Below, one piece after another: positions 37,816-50,509 of a DNA stretch of 64,000 nucleotides. This DNA is from Tipula vernalis (Eukaryota; Arthropoda; Insecta; Diptera; Tipulidae), in assembly GCA_958295665.1 (NCBI GenBank), contig OY282558.1, positions 311,708,092-311,772,091 on the forward strand. Direction: 5' to 3'. The notes under the pieces are model-generated. The model was not told where the DNA came from. It searched no databases and worked only from the letters and a program-made list of their open reading frames with translations. Each line of letters begins with the position of its first letter. Within the stretch, counting starts at the first letter, position 1. The position numbers and the translations under genes were made by a program.

Positions 37816-40800
37816 TTTTTTTTTATTTTTTTTTTTATTAAAAATTAACAATTTTTAACACTAAACTAAAACTAAAAGTTTTGAGGAGAGCGGATAGCTA
37901 ATGGATTTATGGTCCTTTAAAAGCTAATCAGCTCTTCTGTAAAACAAAAATTAGGCAGAAATAATGTACAAGGTATAAAATAACAATTTAATAATAAACT
38001 GCAAGTTAAATATATAAAAATATAAAATAATGAAAATAAAATATTAAAATAAGGTGAATAAACAAATTTAAAAGATACAGATAATATGTCGCGTTAAAGA
38101 TAATCTTCGACCAGTTCAGCCAAAAACGTATTTAAAGTTTTCTTGAAATTGTGAATATTCACAGATCTAGTAATAACAGTCGGTAAATGGTTATATACAT
38201 ATGGACCAAAGTACGATATGGATTTTTTACCAAATTCAGTTTTGATTTTATAACATTTTAAAAGATTAGAACGACGGGTTGTATGGCTATGATTTACATA
38301 CTGAAACTAAATGTTTGATAGCGTTGACGATAACCGCAAACATTTATACCTATATAGTATAGTGACATGAAATTGGAATAATGTGTTTATTGGCAGGATT
38401 CCTTCAGTTACATTCTTATACAGCTCAACGGAGGGAAACCTACAGATAGCTTTGCAGCTTTTGTTTTGTAAAATTTGCAACCTTTTTATCTTTGATTTTT
38501 CAATATGACCAAAACAAGCAATCGCAAAATAGAACCTTGTGTGAATAAATGAAGAATAAATCATTTTTAGAATATGTTGTGGAACAAACGAAGCAAGCTT
38601 CTTAATCAAATAAATAAACGGACTGACTTTTAAACTCAACGTATGAATGAACACATTCCAAGACATATGCTTATCAAGTAAAACTCTAAGATAGCTGAGT
38701 TTATCAACTCCCCCGATAATACCATTTGAAACTTGCAAGGCTTGGAAATCAAAATGAGGGAGGAATGGGGATTGAAAGATAATAAATTTGGTTTTGTTGA
38801 GGTTTACAGATATTTTATTTACATTGAAATATTCTATAAGTACAGTAACGTCGTTTTCCATGTGTGTCATGGCTTGGGAGCAATCTTTGGAATTATAGAA
38901 TATTGCGGTATCATCAGCAAGCATTCTAATTTTCCCAGCCAGAGGTAGGTGTGATATATCATTTATGAAAATCAGAAATAGAAAAAGGTCAAGTACACTA
39001 CCCTGAGGGACGCCGCAATTAATAGTTAGAGTGCTACTAATTACACCATCTACAGCCACAAATTGTTTACGATTTTGAAGATAACTCATCAAAAGATTAT
39101 AAGCCAAGCCCCGAAAGCCATAGCAATACAACTTATTAAGAAGTATAGACGATGATCAATGCAGTCAAACGCTTTATGCAGATCTAAAATTAGACCACAT
39201 ATATACTCCTGATTATCGAAAGCTCGGTAAATCAGATCAGTAATCTCAATTAAAGCGGTATCTGTGCCAGACCCCTGTCTAAAACCATATTGATGACAGT
39301 AAAAAAAATCTAAAGCGTTTAGATATTCTGTCAGGCGAGTTGCAATTAATTTTTCAAGTATTTTGCCAAACACAGACAAGACAGAAATTGGTCGGTAGTT
39401 ACTAGCAGCTTTGCAGTCTCCTGATTTAAATATTGGTGTCACTTTTGCAATCTTCAAACAATCAGGGTAAATGCCGGTTTCAAACACTACATTGAATAAA
39501 TCCGTCAATATTTGAGAAAAGAATGCTGAGTTACGTTTTATAACAGTATAATGAATATTACCATACCCACCACCCTTATTATTGTCTAAATTATTAATTA
39601 TATTATATGTTTCCGTAACGGAGATTGGGCGCAAAAAAAAATGAATTCGAGCTGTTATTGTGCAGATTGTATAACTCAGTGTTACCATTACTTGTAGAAG
39701 AGAGGATGTTGCCAACATTTACAAAATGGCTATTGAATATATTTACAATACTGGGAAGGTCTTTGTATTCGACATCATTTTGTACAATAGAGTGGATATC
39801 CGCTTTAGTATATATGCTTTATGAATTGATTTATTTGATTCCATACTTTCTTTTGATTTAAATTATTAAACAAGTTTTTGAAATATAATTTTTTTTCATA
39901 GTATTTTTTAGATTTGATCTTTTTATTGAGTAAATCTAGTCTGTCCTTTAACGCAGAGTTGTTTGTGCTTTGTTTAAACCTTTAGAGTGTGCGATTTTTT
40001 TCTTTTATTAGATTCCAAAGATCTAGATTCATCCAGGGACAAATACTAGCATTTTTCATTTTCACCTGTACTTGTTTAGACTTCGAAAATTTACCAACTA
40101 ACTCATTATATTTTCTAAAGATTAATTTAAGGGATGAATCAGGGTTGTGAATATCAAATGTGGTTGAAAATGAAAATTCATCGAAGTATTGATTCACTCT
40201 GTCATAACTTACCGTTTTCTTTTCTAATTCCTTATTTATGTATTTCGGTATAAACACGAATTTTGAAAAAATAAAACTTTGATCACTGATATCAGATTCA
40301 ATTGTTGAGTTAAAAACTCGTTCTATATTAAGAAAACTGCAAATAGCATGAGCCAAGATATTACCACTTACTAGTCTGGTAGCAAATGTGTTAGTAACAA
40401 TCATTTACCATGACTTAATAAGGTGGAATTGTACTCAGAAATTAGTTTTAATTTTTTATTAATTTGTTATATTCAAATCTCCTACTATAATAGAGTCAGA
40501 GTTGGAATTGTTGCTACATAGAAGTTGATCCAAGATTTCTGAAAAATAAGTAGTATCAGAACCAGGTGGCCTATAGATCCTACAAACATTAATTGGATTA
40601 AACCCCGAGAGTTGAATACAAATGAACTGGAACGGCAAGGTCCCATCGTCAGTGTTTACACTCATATAGCCTATTTTACTGAAAATGTAACAAATTTTTA
40701 CGGAAAATTAAGTACGAATTGAGCCAACCTAGCCCTAAGCAAATTTCACAAAAATTGAAAAGTAAAAATTACTAAATGCTTCGTAAAATGTTTTTTTTTT

Positions 40801-41432
40801 TTATGTAAACTTCACATATCTTTAATCTAAAAAATGCATAGGTGAAAAGTAAATAATATAAATATTGGTAACTAAAATTAACATAGTTTTGGTTAACTAT
40901 TCAGCAACTTAATTTACATGTGGCTATGTAGAAGTAGTTAGGTAGACAAGCTCCTTTTACAATACCTTTAAGAAAAATCTAAAGTGTTGGATTTGTAAAA
41001 AGCACCACTATTTAAATTGTAAATTTTACTAAACAACATGTAAGTTTGACATGGCTGCACATAGGTATTTACTTCTCAGATATTTAAATTTCAACTGTCA
41101 AATACGTAAACAACACTATTGTGAATTTTACCCAATGGCAATTCATACTAAAAACAGCGTTGTAATCGGTTATAAAATAACAATAACGAAGAATATTTAA
41201 ACATTATATATCCAATATACTTAATTAATAATATATCCAAATATGCAATATACTAAATAAAATTCAATAGTAATCTTAAGTAAAGCAAAATCTAGCTTAT
41301 CGTACAACAAGTACATAAATTACGTCTGTAAATATATAATATTGCATTGAAATCATATAATATAAAATAAATAAATAATCCAAGATCTTAAATAACAAAT
41401 TTAAAAAACATAAAAACTTAAACAATAACTAT

Positions 41433-41899
41433 TTAAGATCTGTTTTCTAAGTCTGATATGAGCGTACTCACAGCAGGTATCTTCTGGTCATATGAAGTAT
41501 ATAATTTATAAAAATATTGCTGAATAAACAGCCATAAATTATAAGAAGCTGTCGGGTATTTTAAATTGAAAACTTGATATACTTTAAACGTTGTATCAAG
41601 TGCTTCTAGAAAACTCCCAGAGAGATAGGTATATGCATCGATGATTGTACTAAATTGAAGAGTGTCGCCTACGCCAAATACTACTAAAAAAGGCTGCAGC
41701 TTAGTATTTAGCTTTAAATATTCTTTCTTTAGTTCATCAATTTTTACGTGCATTTCCCCTAAAGTCTCGGCTTTTAAAAGAAAAGAACTCTGACTATCTC
41801 TAATCGTGTACCTCATAAGTTCTTTTTTCCCAGTTCTAGATTTAACAGGCGGCGGAACCAATGCAGCAATCATTTTTAAAATTTCCTTGTTAAATTTAT
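41433..41899 (-). CDS. SAMD3-like family, copy A: intact terminal exon
   Basis: A - strand exon starts after an acceptor (..ttcaatatag) at 41899 and is open for 155 codons to a TAA at 41433-41435. Landmarks are 'MIAALVPPPVKSRTGKKEL', 'RYTIRDSQSSFLL', 'LQPFLVVFGVGDTLQFS', 'LSGSFLEALDTTFKVYQVF', 'YPTASYNLWLFIQQYFYKL', 'PAVSTLISDLEN'. Copies B and C match it block by block but carry stops; here there are none. No upstream exons of the gene lie within the host element, so this is a terminal-exon fragment unless spliced to something outside. I recall this C-terminal pattern from predicted SAMD3-like proteins of insects and fish. Its biochemical role is unknown to me. Confidence 0.6.
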
Positions 41900-42395
41900 C
41901 TATATTGAAAAATAAGATAATTAAAGATAAGTAGGTACATACCAAAAAGAAATATATAAATATAAACGAGTATTAGGGTGGTCATTAAAAATAAAATAAT
42001 CGCTGCCGCCCCTAAATCGGTGGCAATTGTCAGTTGTATGCAACACACGAGCAAGCAATTAGCGTAGGCACAAAACCTATCGATTATGAAATACTATTAC
42101 AAAATGTTGATCACAGTAAACCAGCTCGTAGAGCCTCGTGAGATGAGACGTGCTTGAGTGTTAATTTTATCGTTAACACAAATAAGTTATTGATTTGAAA
42201 TTTTATTTGTGCGGGATCATAAATTGCTTAATTACAGTTGAATAAATGGGTAAATTACTCACCCAGATTTAACATCTTTATGCTAGTTTTAATTGTTGGT
42301 TATGTTACCATTTTCTTGGTCATATATTAACGTTGTATTGGTAACACAATTATGTATCAACAATAATTGTATTGTGTAAACTGTTAATTACAATA

Positions 42396-42872
42396 GGCAC
42401 TTTCGATTCATGTGAATTAACTGAATTAGAATTGAGTTACTATTTAGACAATTCAGTTGCTATTTAAATAATTGAGCTACTGAAGTGAATTGGGTGTTCG
42501 ATTGGTACTCACTTCAGATAAATGTCAACAAAAAAATAGTTTTAAATTTAGTTTTTGTTAAAAATAAAAATTAAATATATTAAAAATTGTTAAAAATACA
42601 AATATACAATCTATCTATAATCATGTCGAAGTTTACAGATGTTGATAAAGCATTAATGGTAAATTTATAATTTGTATACCAAATATTGTTGTATATATAT
42701 ATACAACAAAAACAAAATAACTGAATTAACTACACGAGCAAAATACATATTCAGATATCTCAGTTGCTTAATATTTAACTGAAGCGAAGAGTTGTGAATC
42801 GAACACTCAATTCACTTCACTTGATTCAGTTAATCCAGCTAACTCTGTTAATTCATCCCATTCGAAAGTGCC
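42396..42872. mobile_element. MITE with GGCACTTTCGA ends, TA-flanked
   Basis: The left end GGCACTTTCGATT (42396) and the right end complemented GGCACTTTCGAAT (ending 42872) are perfect over 11 nt. They are followed inward by matching 'gaattaac' and 'gttcgatt' blocks in opposite orientation. TA lies on both outer sides. There are several internal 'gaattaactgaatta'-type repeats and no transposase. Nested within the 2.84-kb element. Confidence 0.75.
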
Positions 42873-44089
42873 TAATGATTTGAATTACAACATTAATAGA
42901 ATAAATCGCTACTATGTTATACTAATGGAGTATTATATTTTTACGCATAGTGTATCACATAGAAAAGTTTACAGAGTAAAAACATGTATTTTGTTCATCT
43001 TATTTAGGTTTTAACACTAGCCACCAGAATCTTCAATACAAACAGAACCGCTACCTTCATTTTAGTCCCATTTCATGGAAATTTAGATGGCTTGTTATGT
43101 TAAACCAGCGATTTTCTAAGCTAAGCTTTTCTTAAGCAGTAAGTAAATTTGATGATTTCCAACAACAAATTTTTAAAATTTTAATTTCAGTGAATTTTAC
43201 CTAATTGTTAAGTAAATATAACTAGCTGTCGGGTGAATTGAAATTTTTTCTTTGAAATTTTGTTTCCGTGTAAGCTATCATTACATTTGCCTATAATCAA
43301 TTTTAATAAAACTAAAGTAAATTTTTCGTAGTAAATTTTACATATTAAATTTTGCTTTATTGACATAGCATAACTAAATTTTACTTGGATAATCTGTGCT
43401 TTGCAGAAGTAAATTTGATTAAAAAATATGTTAAATTCACGATTTTTGTGTTACTATACCGTTTAAGTAAAACACGCACCACTGTTTTTTCTGAGTGTAG
43501 GATATTATAGCGAATATCTTCCCTGATGAACATCGCAATTCCTCCCCCAGACCTGTCATCTCTACAAAAGAAGACGTTTGAGAAATTTTTAATATTAAAG
43601 GAGAATATATTTGAGCTTTTAATAAATGTTTCGGTTATAACTATCAAATGAATCTCAGTATGTAAATGTAAACTATCAATGAAATTTAGTAAATCGTCAA
43701 ACTTACTTAGTTCATTCATGCCCCAAATATTAAATTAAAGTGCACACAGGCTTTTGGAAGAAAGATTCATATCAACATGATCCAATGAGAAATCATCAAT
43801 ATTTGAAAAATAATTGTTAAAACATTTTGCTTTTAAAGATTTAAAAGTCATTCAATAAAAACTGATTAGAAAATCTAAAGTGATATATAAGAAAGAAAAC
43901 TTTAAAAGTATGTAAAAAAAATTTTGAATACAAAAATATGAAAAGCTGAACGTGGACATAATATAAAATGTGGAAAACAAATAAAAAAAGTCCATGCATT
44001 AAAACTAAAAATATTGATAAAAGACTGAAGGACAGAAATAACATATAGTGCAAATGTAGTTGTTTGATGTAAGTGTGATGATGCTTAAT

Positions 44090-44985
44090 TAATTGTAGAT
44101 GTGTATTAAACCGTTTCCTGTGTAACGGAAGCAGCAGCCCTTGGTGATTTTGGTGTCCTAATACTAGATGAATCGGATGGATGATGAAATTTATGAAATT
44201 TATCAATTTGATAAATCCTTGAATCAGCTTTTTCCCGTAGGTAAATATAATATTGTTTTTACACCATAGATATTTGAGATTGAGTTTATTTTTAACAATT
44301 TTTATAATCATGACTGGAATTTCGTAAGATGGTGTAATAAAAATATCTTCTGATTCTGAAGTGCTGTGGAATAGTCAGTTGCCAGCTCGTGAAAGAATAT
44401 TGTTTTCCTTTATCGAAACGAATTCACTAACATATGTTTAAGTTCAACTGTTTTAAGTGTTAAAATAAATGCATTTTTTAATAATGATGTTGTTTGTTTA
44501 ATATGTGACATCTGTTTGGTAGATATTAAATCCTCCTTTGTGATTGCAACACCGAGTTAAGTTATATATTATACTCGGAATGTCTTCACAGTTTGGTGGA
44601 ATACCACATAAAATAATATTGTTCTTATTTACCTCTTGAGTATAAGACGATCTAATAGAGCTTCCATAGTGTTGATTTGTTCGGCCTGCGCTTCGGCTTT
44701 TTGTTCAAGAAGCTCAAGTCTCTGGATAGAACATTTAGCATTCTTGGACAGTTTAGCTATGGTGAGTTTCATATCATCCAGTGAGTGGCATAAGAAATTT
44801 ACCGAATTTTTTAATGAGTCCAGTTGACTTTGTATGCCTTTCAGTATAGTTACTACATCCGCTAAATTAGGTATCGTAATATCACCGAGAACATGATTTG
44901 TGTTAACTGGTACCGTGTCATCAATAATGGATGTGTTAGAGGTTGAACGACAATTTTCAAGTGAAAAATTATATAAAAATTAAAT
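44090..44985 (-). pseudogene. LINE ORF1 remnant (coiled coil)
   Basis: On the - strand a frame running through 'IPNLADVVTILKGIQSQLD', 'SIQRLELLEQKAEAQAEQI' and 'NNIILCGIPPNCEDIPS' gives a heptad-like coiled coil followed by an L1/Jockey ORF1-type domain. After frame breaks, 'NLKYLWCKNNIIF' (about 44250) matches the ORF1 C-terminal pattern. It lies directly upstream of the endonuclease, as expected of ORF1. The start is not visible, so I infer 5' truncation. Confidence 0.6.
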
Positions 44986-44989
44986 TTCT

Positions 44990-46390
<1,401 letters not shown>

Positions 46391-46864
46391 CATATAATAC
46401 ACATTATATAATTTCCTATGGCCTTCGATAATTTTCCGAACTTCAGATGAAAAGAAAATGAAACAGTTAAATTTTTAGTTTTTAGCGGTTTTTATTTGAA
46501 ATTCAGTTTTTTTAATATATATTTATACATTTACAGAAAATTAGTGTTTTCATTTGAATAGTGCAAATATTTCATTTCATTTTTGTTTATACGGTATCAA
46601 TTTTAATAATTCTCTTTTCATATTAGAAAGAATTTCAGTTGTAATTATTATTTAAATTAATTAAAAGTTTTTTTAAAAATTAAAAACTAATAAAAATGTC
46701 TAAATTTTTAGTATTTATATTAATTATAAAGAAATATATTGCAAAGATAATATTTCCAGGATTTATTCCAGTTTATAGATTGCAAGACTATAACAATAAT
46801 GTTTAATGTTTAAACTTTTTAAAATAAAAATTAATATTAGTACTACGAACATTTTATATACAAA

Positions 46865-47075
46865 AAAATTTTAATTTTTCGGCATTTTTTATAGACAAAT
46901 ATATTAATTGTTCATGGCAATCCCAATATTTTCGATTTGGTAAATCAGAAAAATACAGAGGCCAATCGCTCATAATATATCTACTGAAAAAAAAGTAGAA
47001 ATATCTTCCCCCCTCTCCGTAATTTTGGCTGAAGGCCCAAAGAGTTATACCAATGTACCACTCTGCATTAAATTC
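46865..47075 (-). repeat. Dispersed repeat, partner of 20318-20515 (inverted)
   Basis: The reverse complement carries the same ordered words as the 20.3-kb copy: 'tacattggtataactcttt', 'gggcctt', 'tttttctgattta', 'aaatcgaaaatattgggatt'. It sits just 3' of the terminal exon of SAMD3-like copy C. Confidence 0.85.
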
Positions 47076-47268
47076 TTAACAAAAAAATTTAAAAAAAAAA
47101 AATGAATTTTACCATTAAATAATGAAAACTAAAACCAAATAAATTCTAAATATTTAGGAAATAATATCGACAGTAATAATAATAACTATAATATCAGATT
47201 GAATTTTTTATTCAATTAGTTTTTTACTAATGCACTGATGGATGGATGATATTTGTTAAAAGTTGTGA

Positions 47269-50200
47269 TTATGTGTGTTGCAAAAAATTCCAATATAATA
47301 TGGACTGGTTTGGATATTGCATATTAAAAAAATTGGATATTTTAAAACAGCAGTCAATTGACTTAAGTACTAATGGCAATTTGTACTTTATTTCAACAAA
47401 ATATACGATCAATTCTTTAGGTTCCTATATAATTCCTATTACTATAATAAAGGGTTGCACAGGCAAGTTCTGTTGAAATTTTTTATTGATGATTTCTTCA
47501 ACCTCAGCCACGGTCTCCCCGAAGACATACAGAGAATTTTGTGAGTCTTTGATCGAAAACTTTACGAACTGTTTGCTAGAAGTTGATGATCATGCATCTT
47601 TTGTAACTGGCGGTATTAAGTTGTGAAACAGGTATAATATTCCTATTTATTTAGCGTCTGAAATACCTAAAAATAAAATTAATTAACTGACTTCAGTTCA
47701 GTTAATTCAGTATGGCGTTGAGCAATTAGACCTCAATGCATAGAAAACCCCAGGAATTATGAAAAAAATTCCCCAGAAAAATTAGGTTATTTTCTGTGCA
47801 AGAAAATATTCTGCATAATATTCTATATAAGAATTTTTTCTTTGAATTTGTAGGATGTTTTTATTTATTGAAAGGCTCCAATAATGGAAACGTAAATGGA
47901 AAAATTTCGCAATCAAGTATTGGAAGTTATATTATTAAACGCAATACACGTAAAAAACCAAAATGCCGTATAATTTTCTTTTCGTTATTGCGCCAAAAAA
48001 GTTCAATAACAAGCGCATTTGAAAGACAAAATCAAATAAAACAGCCTTTCATGAACTCGTACTTTCAATGGCTCATATTAATTACTTAGCATTTTTTTTA
48101 TCGGGCAAATGTGCTGCAAATAATTGTATTACGAATATGTACGTTACCGACAATTTTTGAGGTATTCTTCCATTATCTTTTTGGATTACAGGTAGGTACT
48201 TATGTATTGGGTAAAATGCCCAAATCTACTTGGGTAAAATGCCCAAATTTGCTGTATTATTTTGGTAAATCCAAAAGAGATTTCAAAGAAATTATAACTA
48301 TTACATTGCAAACATCTAAAAATAATTTAGCTAAATTATTTCTGGATTTACTCAACGCAATTGTTGTTGTATTTTATAAATTTACTAAAGCAATACAGCG
48401 TTAAATTATTTATTAATTTAATATTATTTTAAATAATAAAGTCGACCTTACTTTCAGATGTGCAACTACTTTTTGTAATGTTTTCCAATATCTTTTTGTT
48501 GTGGCTATCTTTGATTTTGTTGGGCAAAATCGGTAAAATTTTATGACTAAATGCTTCAAAACAATCTGAAAAATCTCCGGCATTTGGATATAGTTTTTTA
48601 AAATCGATATCTATCTAAAATGTTAAAAATATATTTCATTAGCAATAACAAAATCAGATTAATCATAATTCAAAACCGCGTAGGAAAAATCTTACTAATT
48701 TATATACTAAGGGCTTTTTATAATGAGGCCATTTCTCTATTACTTCATTACAATTTGCTCTTCAATGCTGGCAATATCCGAGGCTCTATAAATTTTGGTG
48801 ACAACCCAATGAAGTTCCAATTCAGCGAAACTGCAGTTATCATTCATTATTTCTCTTAAACTTTCTTGATGATTCACTTCTGGTTCTAATATTGAAGAAA
48901 ATGGTTTTGGATTAGGTACGAGTTAATGACATACGTATAAATACAATTTTTGAAAAATCACCTAAACTTAAACTTATTCATTTCTTACCTTCTTTTCTTT
49001 CGAGGAACGCGACTCATAAAGCCGCTTTACAAAAATTCCACAACTTTTAAGATTTCTTTGGGCGTTATAATATTTGGCTGACACTTTAGAGATTGCTGGT
49101 TTTCCAAGTTGCTTATTGTAATACATGTTCTGCATTACAATAACATAAAATTTAACTTTATTTATTTATTCATATTTAACATGTTATTCAACTTACTAAG
49201 TGTTCTTTTGGAAATTCATCAATGAATTGCTGGGATATGTTATTCGTTAAGTCACTTGACATTTGTATTTCATTTTAAATTAAAAAATTGTTTATAATAT
49301 CTAATATAGATGTCTTATATGGATCATTTAATTTATCATGAGTATTGTAATATTTCAGAATCAAACGGCCCTTAGGAGAATCCCGCAAAATGAAGGACCA
49401 GGAAACATCTTTTTTTGAAACTTCATCACCAGTCATTGTAGATTCAGAAGAAATGGTTGAACATTGCCTTATCTGCCAAGATAAGATTTTCAAGTGTGTG
49501 TCAAATCTAATTGATATTCCCAATTGCATTTCACCATGGGAATACAAATTTAATAAATGTTTCGTAGTTATTATTTTAGGAGCCTCGATATCTATCCGTT
49601 CAGCTAAAAAGAGAAAGAGATAAATAAAAAAAAAGTTAATAGGATGAACAATTTTAATAAGAAGATTGTTTGATCAATAAGAAAATATATTTTACAAAAT
49701 AGTTGATGTAAAAACCTAAATCCCCAGTTTTCTAGAAGTTGTAAAACTTGATTTGCGGCTTCTTCAGTTATTTCAGGGCTAGCTTCATATTTTCATATTT
49801 TGTCAAGAATCGTGTGTTATTAAATTTTTGTTTACTGGCTGCATTTCATGATAACTTATTGGTGAAGGAATTAATATTTTGTTAATTTGAAAATCGTCAT
49901 TAGAACACCGACTGGAATATTAAACAAACTTTGAGAAAAAATAATTTAAATACGGATAACTAATTTCACAAAGCGCTTGTTGATCAGTTGAGTTTTCTAA
50001 AAGAAATTAATAAAAACATATTATGTATAATAATTATATAATAAAATAATAAATTAATTTTTAAAAAATCGAGCGAAATTGTACTTAACCTTAAAAACCG
50101 CGTGTTTATCTAAAAAGGAGCTACAGGTATAAAAGTATCAAATTTTATCATTTTGATAAAGTATTATACGAAAAATTGCAAACAGTTTGAAATTTTTTTC

Positions 50201-50507
50201 TCGGAGACGCGCAAAAAATTAATCCAACAAATCATGATTTCTAATGGAAACTATACAATACTTTTCACAAAGCACAAAATAAAACTCTTTAACTAGGTTA
50301 AGAATTCGCACATTTTTTAAAAGAGGTTAGGGCATATTTTTTGCAGAAAACAAATGTAACACCTTATTTTCCAACATAACCACACTAAACCTTTTAATTA
50401 TTATTTTTAAACAACTCACCTACAAACTTTTCAACAGTTTTATAATCATAAACTACACTTTTATTTATGTTTACATTGTGAATCAATAGTTTCAACAAAT
50501 CACTCAT
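47269..50507 (-). pseudogene. SAMD3-like family gene, copy C (most complete, decayed)
   Basis: Exons in order on the - strand: 50507-50420 (starts 'MSDLLKLLIHNVNINKS', donor G|GTGAGT, phase matching the next acceptor); 49996-49716 (ends 'LQLLENWGF', SAM-like position; a stop and a frameshift); 49603-49197 ('GRLILKYYNTHDKLND' to 'FIDEFPKEHL', donor TTA|GTAAGT, one in-frame TAA at about 49272); 49129-48989 ('GKPAISKVSAKYYNAQRNL', donor GTAAGA); 48885-48696 (ends 'EKWPHYKKPLVYKL', one frameshift, donor GTAAGA); 48614-48452 ('IDFKKLYPNAGDFSDCF', donor GTAAGG); the last exon, roughly 47610-47269 ('LIPPVTKDA', 'VQPFIIVIGII', 'CCFKISNFFNMQYP'; two or three stops). The architecture suggests an N-terminal SAM-like domain plus the conserved SAMD3-like C-terminal region. 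It is inactive as it stands. Confidence 0.7.
48207..48248. repeat. Tandem pair of a 19-nt semi-palindrome
   Basis: TTGGGTAAAATGCCCAAAT occurs at 48207 and 48230. Each unit is itself nearly self-complementary (TTGGG..CCCAA). It lies inside the last intron of copy C. Confidence 0.9.
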
Positions 50508-50509
50508 AT

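Larger units (their letters stand above)
40657..43499. mobile_element. 2.84-kb TA-flanked element with CACTCA ends, nested in the LINE
   Basis: The left end is CACTCATATAGCC at 40659 and the right end, complemented, is CACTCAGAAAAAAC ending at 43497. Both are bordered by TA (40657-40658, 43498-43499). Removing the element plus one TA joins the LINE endonuclease frame exactly (..NIL / NTDDG..), so the edges are well defined. Subterminal 'ttttact', 'taagtaaa' and 'gtaacacaaa' words are shared between the ends with indels. There is no transposase; it contains a SAMD3-like exon (41433-41899) and a 477-bp MITE (42396-42872). It looks like a non-autonomous or chimeric DNA transposon. Confidence 0.8.
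38094..43719 (-). pseudogene. LINE ORF2: endonuclease and reverse transcriptase, interrupted
   Basis: APE-type endonuclease words include 'VITETFIKS', 'DRSGGGIAMFI' (43719-43500) and, beyond the insertion, 'FICIQLSG', 'VCRIYRPPGS', 'IIVGDLNI' (40656-40459). After a frame break the linker continues (40404-39720, with a stop near 39750). RT follows: 'PIFKSGDCKAASNYRPISVLS', 'HQYGFRQGSGTDTAL', 'LILDLHKAFDCIDH', 'NCGVPQGSVL' and the catalytic 'LADDTAIFYN' (YADD box with L in place of F/Y). The thumb region runs past a TAG at about 38307 to a natural-looking stop at 38094. The RT half has only a few lesions, but with the 2.8-kb insertion and the frame breaks the copy is dead. Confidence 0.85.
37816..44985 (-). 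mobile_element. Jockey/CR1-group non-LTR retrotransposon, split by a nested element
   Basis: The LINE reads right to left: ORF1 remnant (about 44985-44090), ORF2 endonuclease (from 43719), RT ending at 38094, a 3' UTR of about 270 bp, and an A-rich tail (T-run on the + strand at 37817-37845). Residues 40657-43499 are a foreign TA-flanked insertion; without it the LINE is about 4.3 kb. The 5' end appears truncated near 44985. I could not find a target duplication. Confidence 0.85.

Noticed and set aside
43841..44311. Open frame of 156 codons on the - strand
   Set aside because: It overlaps the LINE ORF1 remnant in a different frame; only its first residues (KNKLNLKYLWCKNN) follow the ORF1 pattern and the His/Leu-rich rest is an off-frame reading.
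44636..44827. + strand open frame of 63 codons
   Set aside because: Antisense shadow of the LINE ORF1 coiled coil.
47796..48404. Two consecutive 97-codon + strand open frames
   Set aside because: They lie in the last intron of SAMD3-like copy C, with AT-driven composition and no recognisable family; the second is somewhat gene-like but I found no splice partner.
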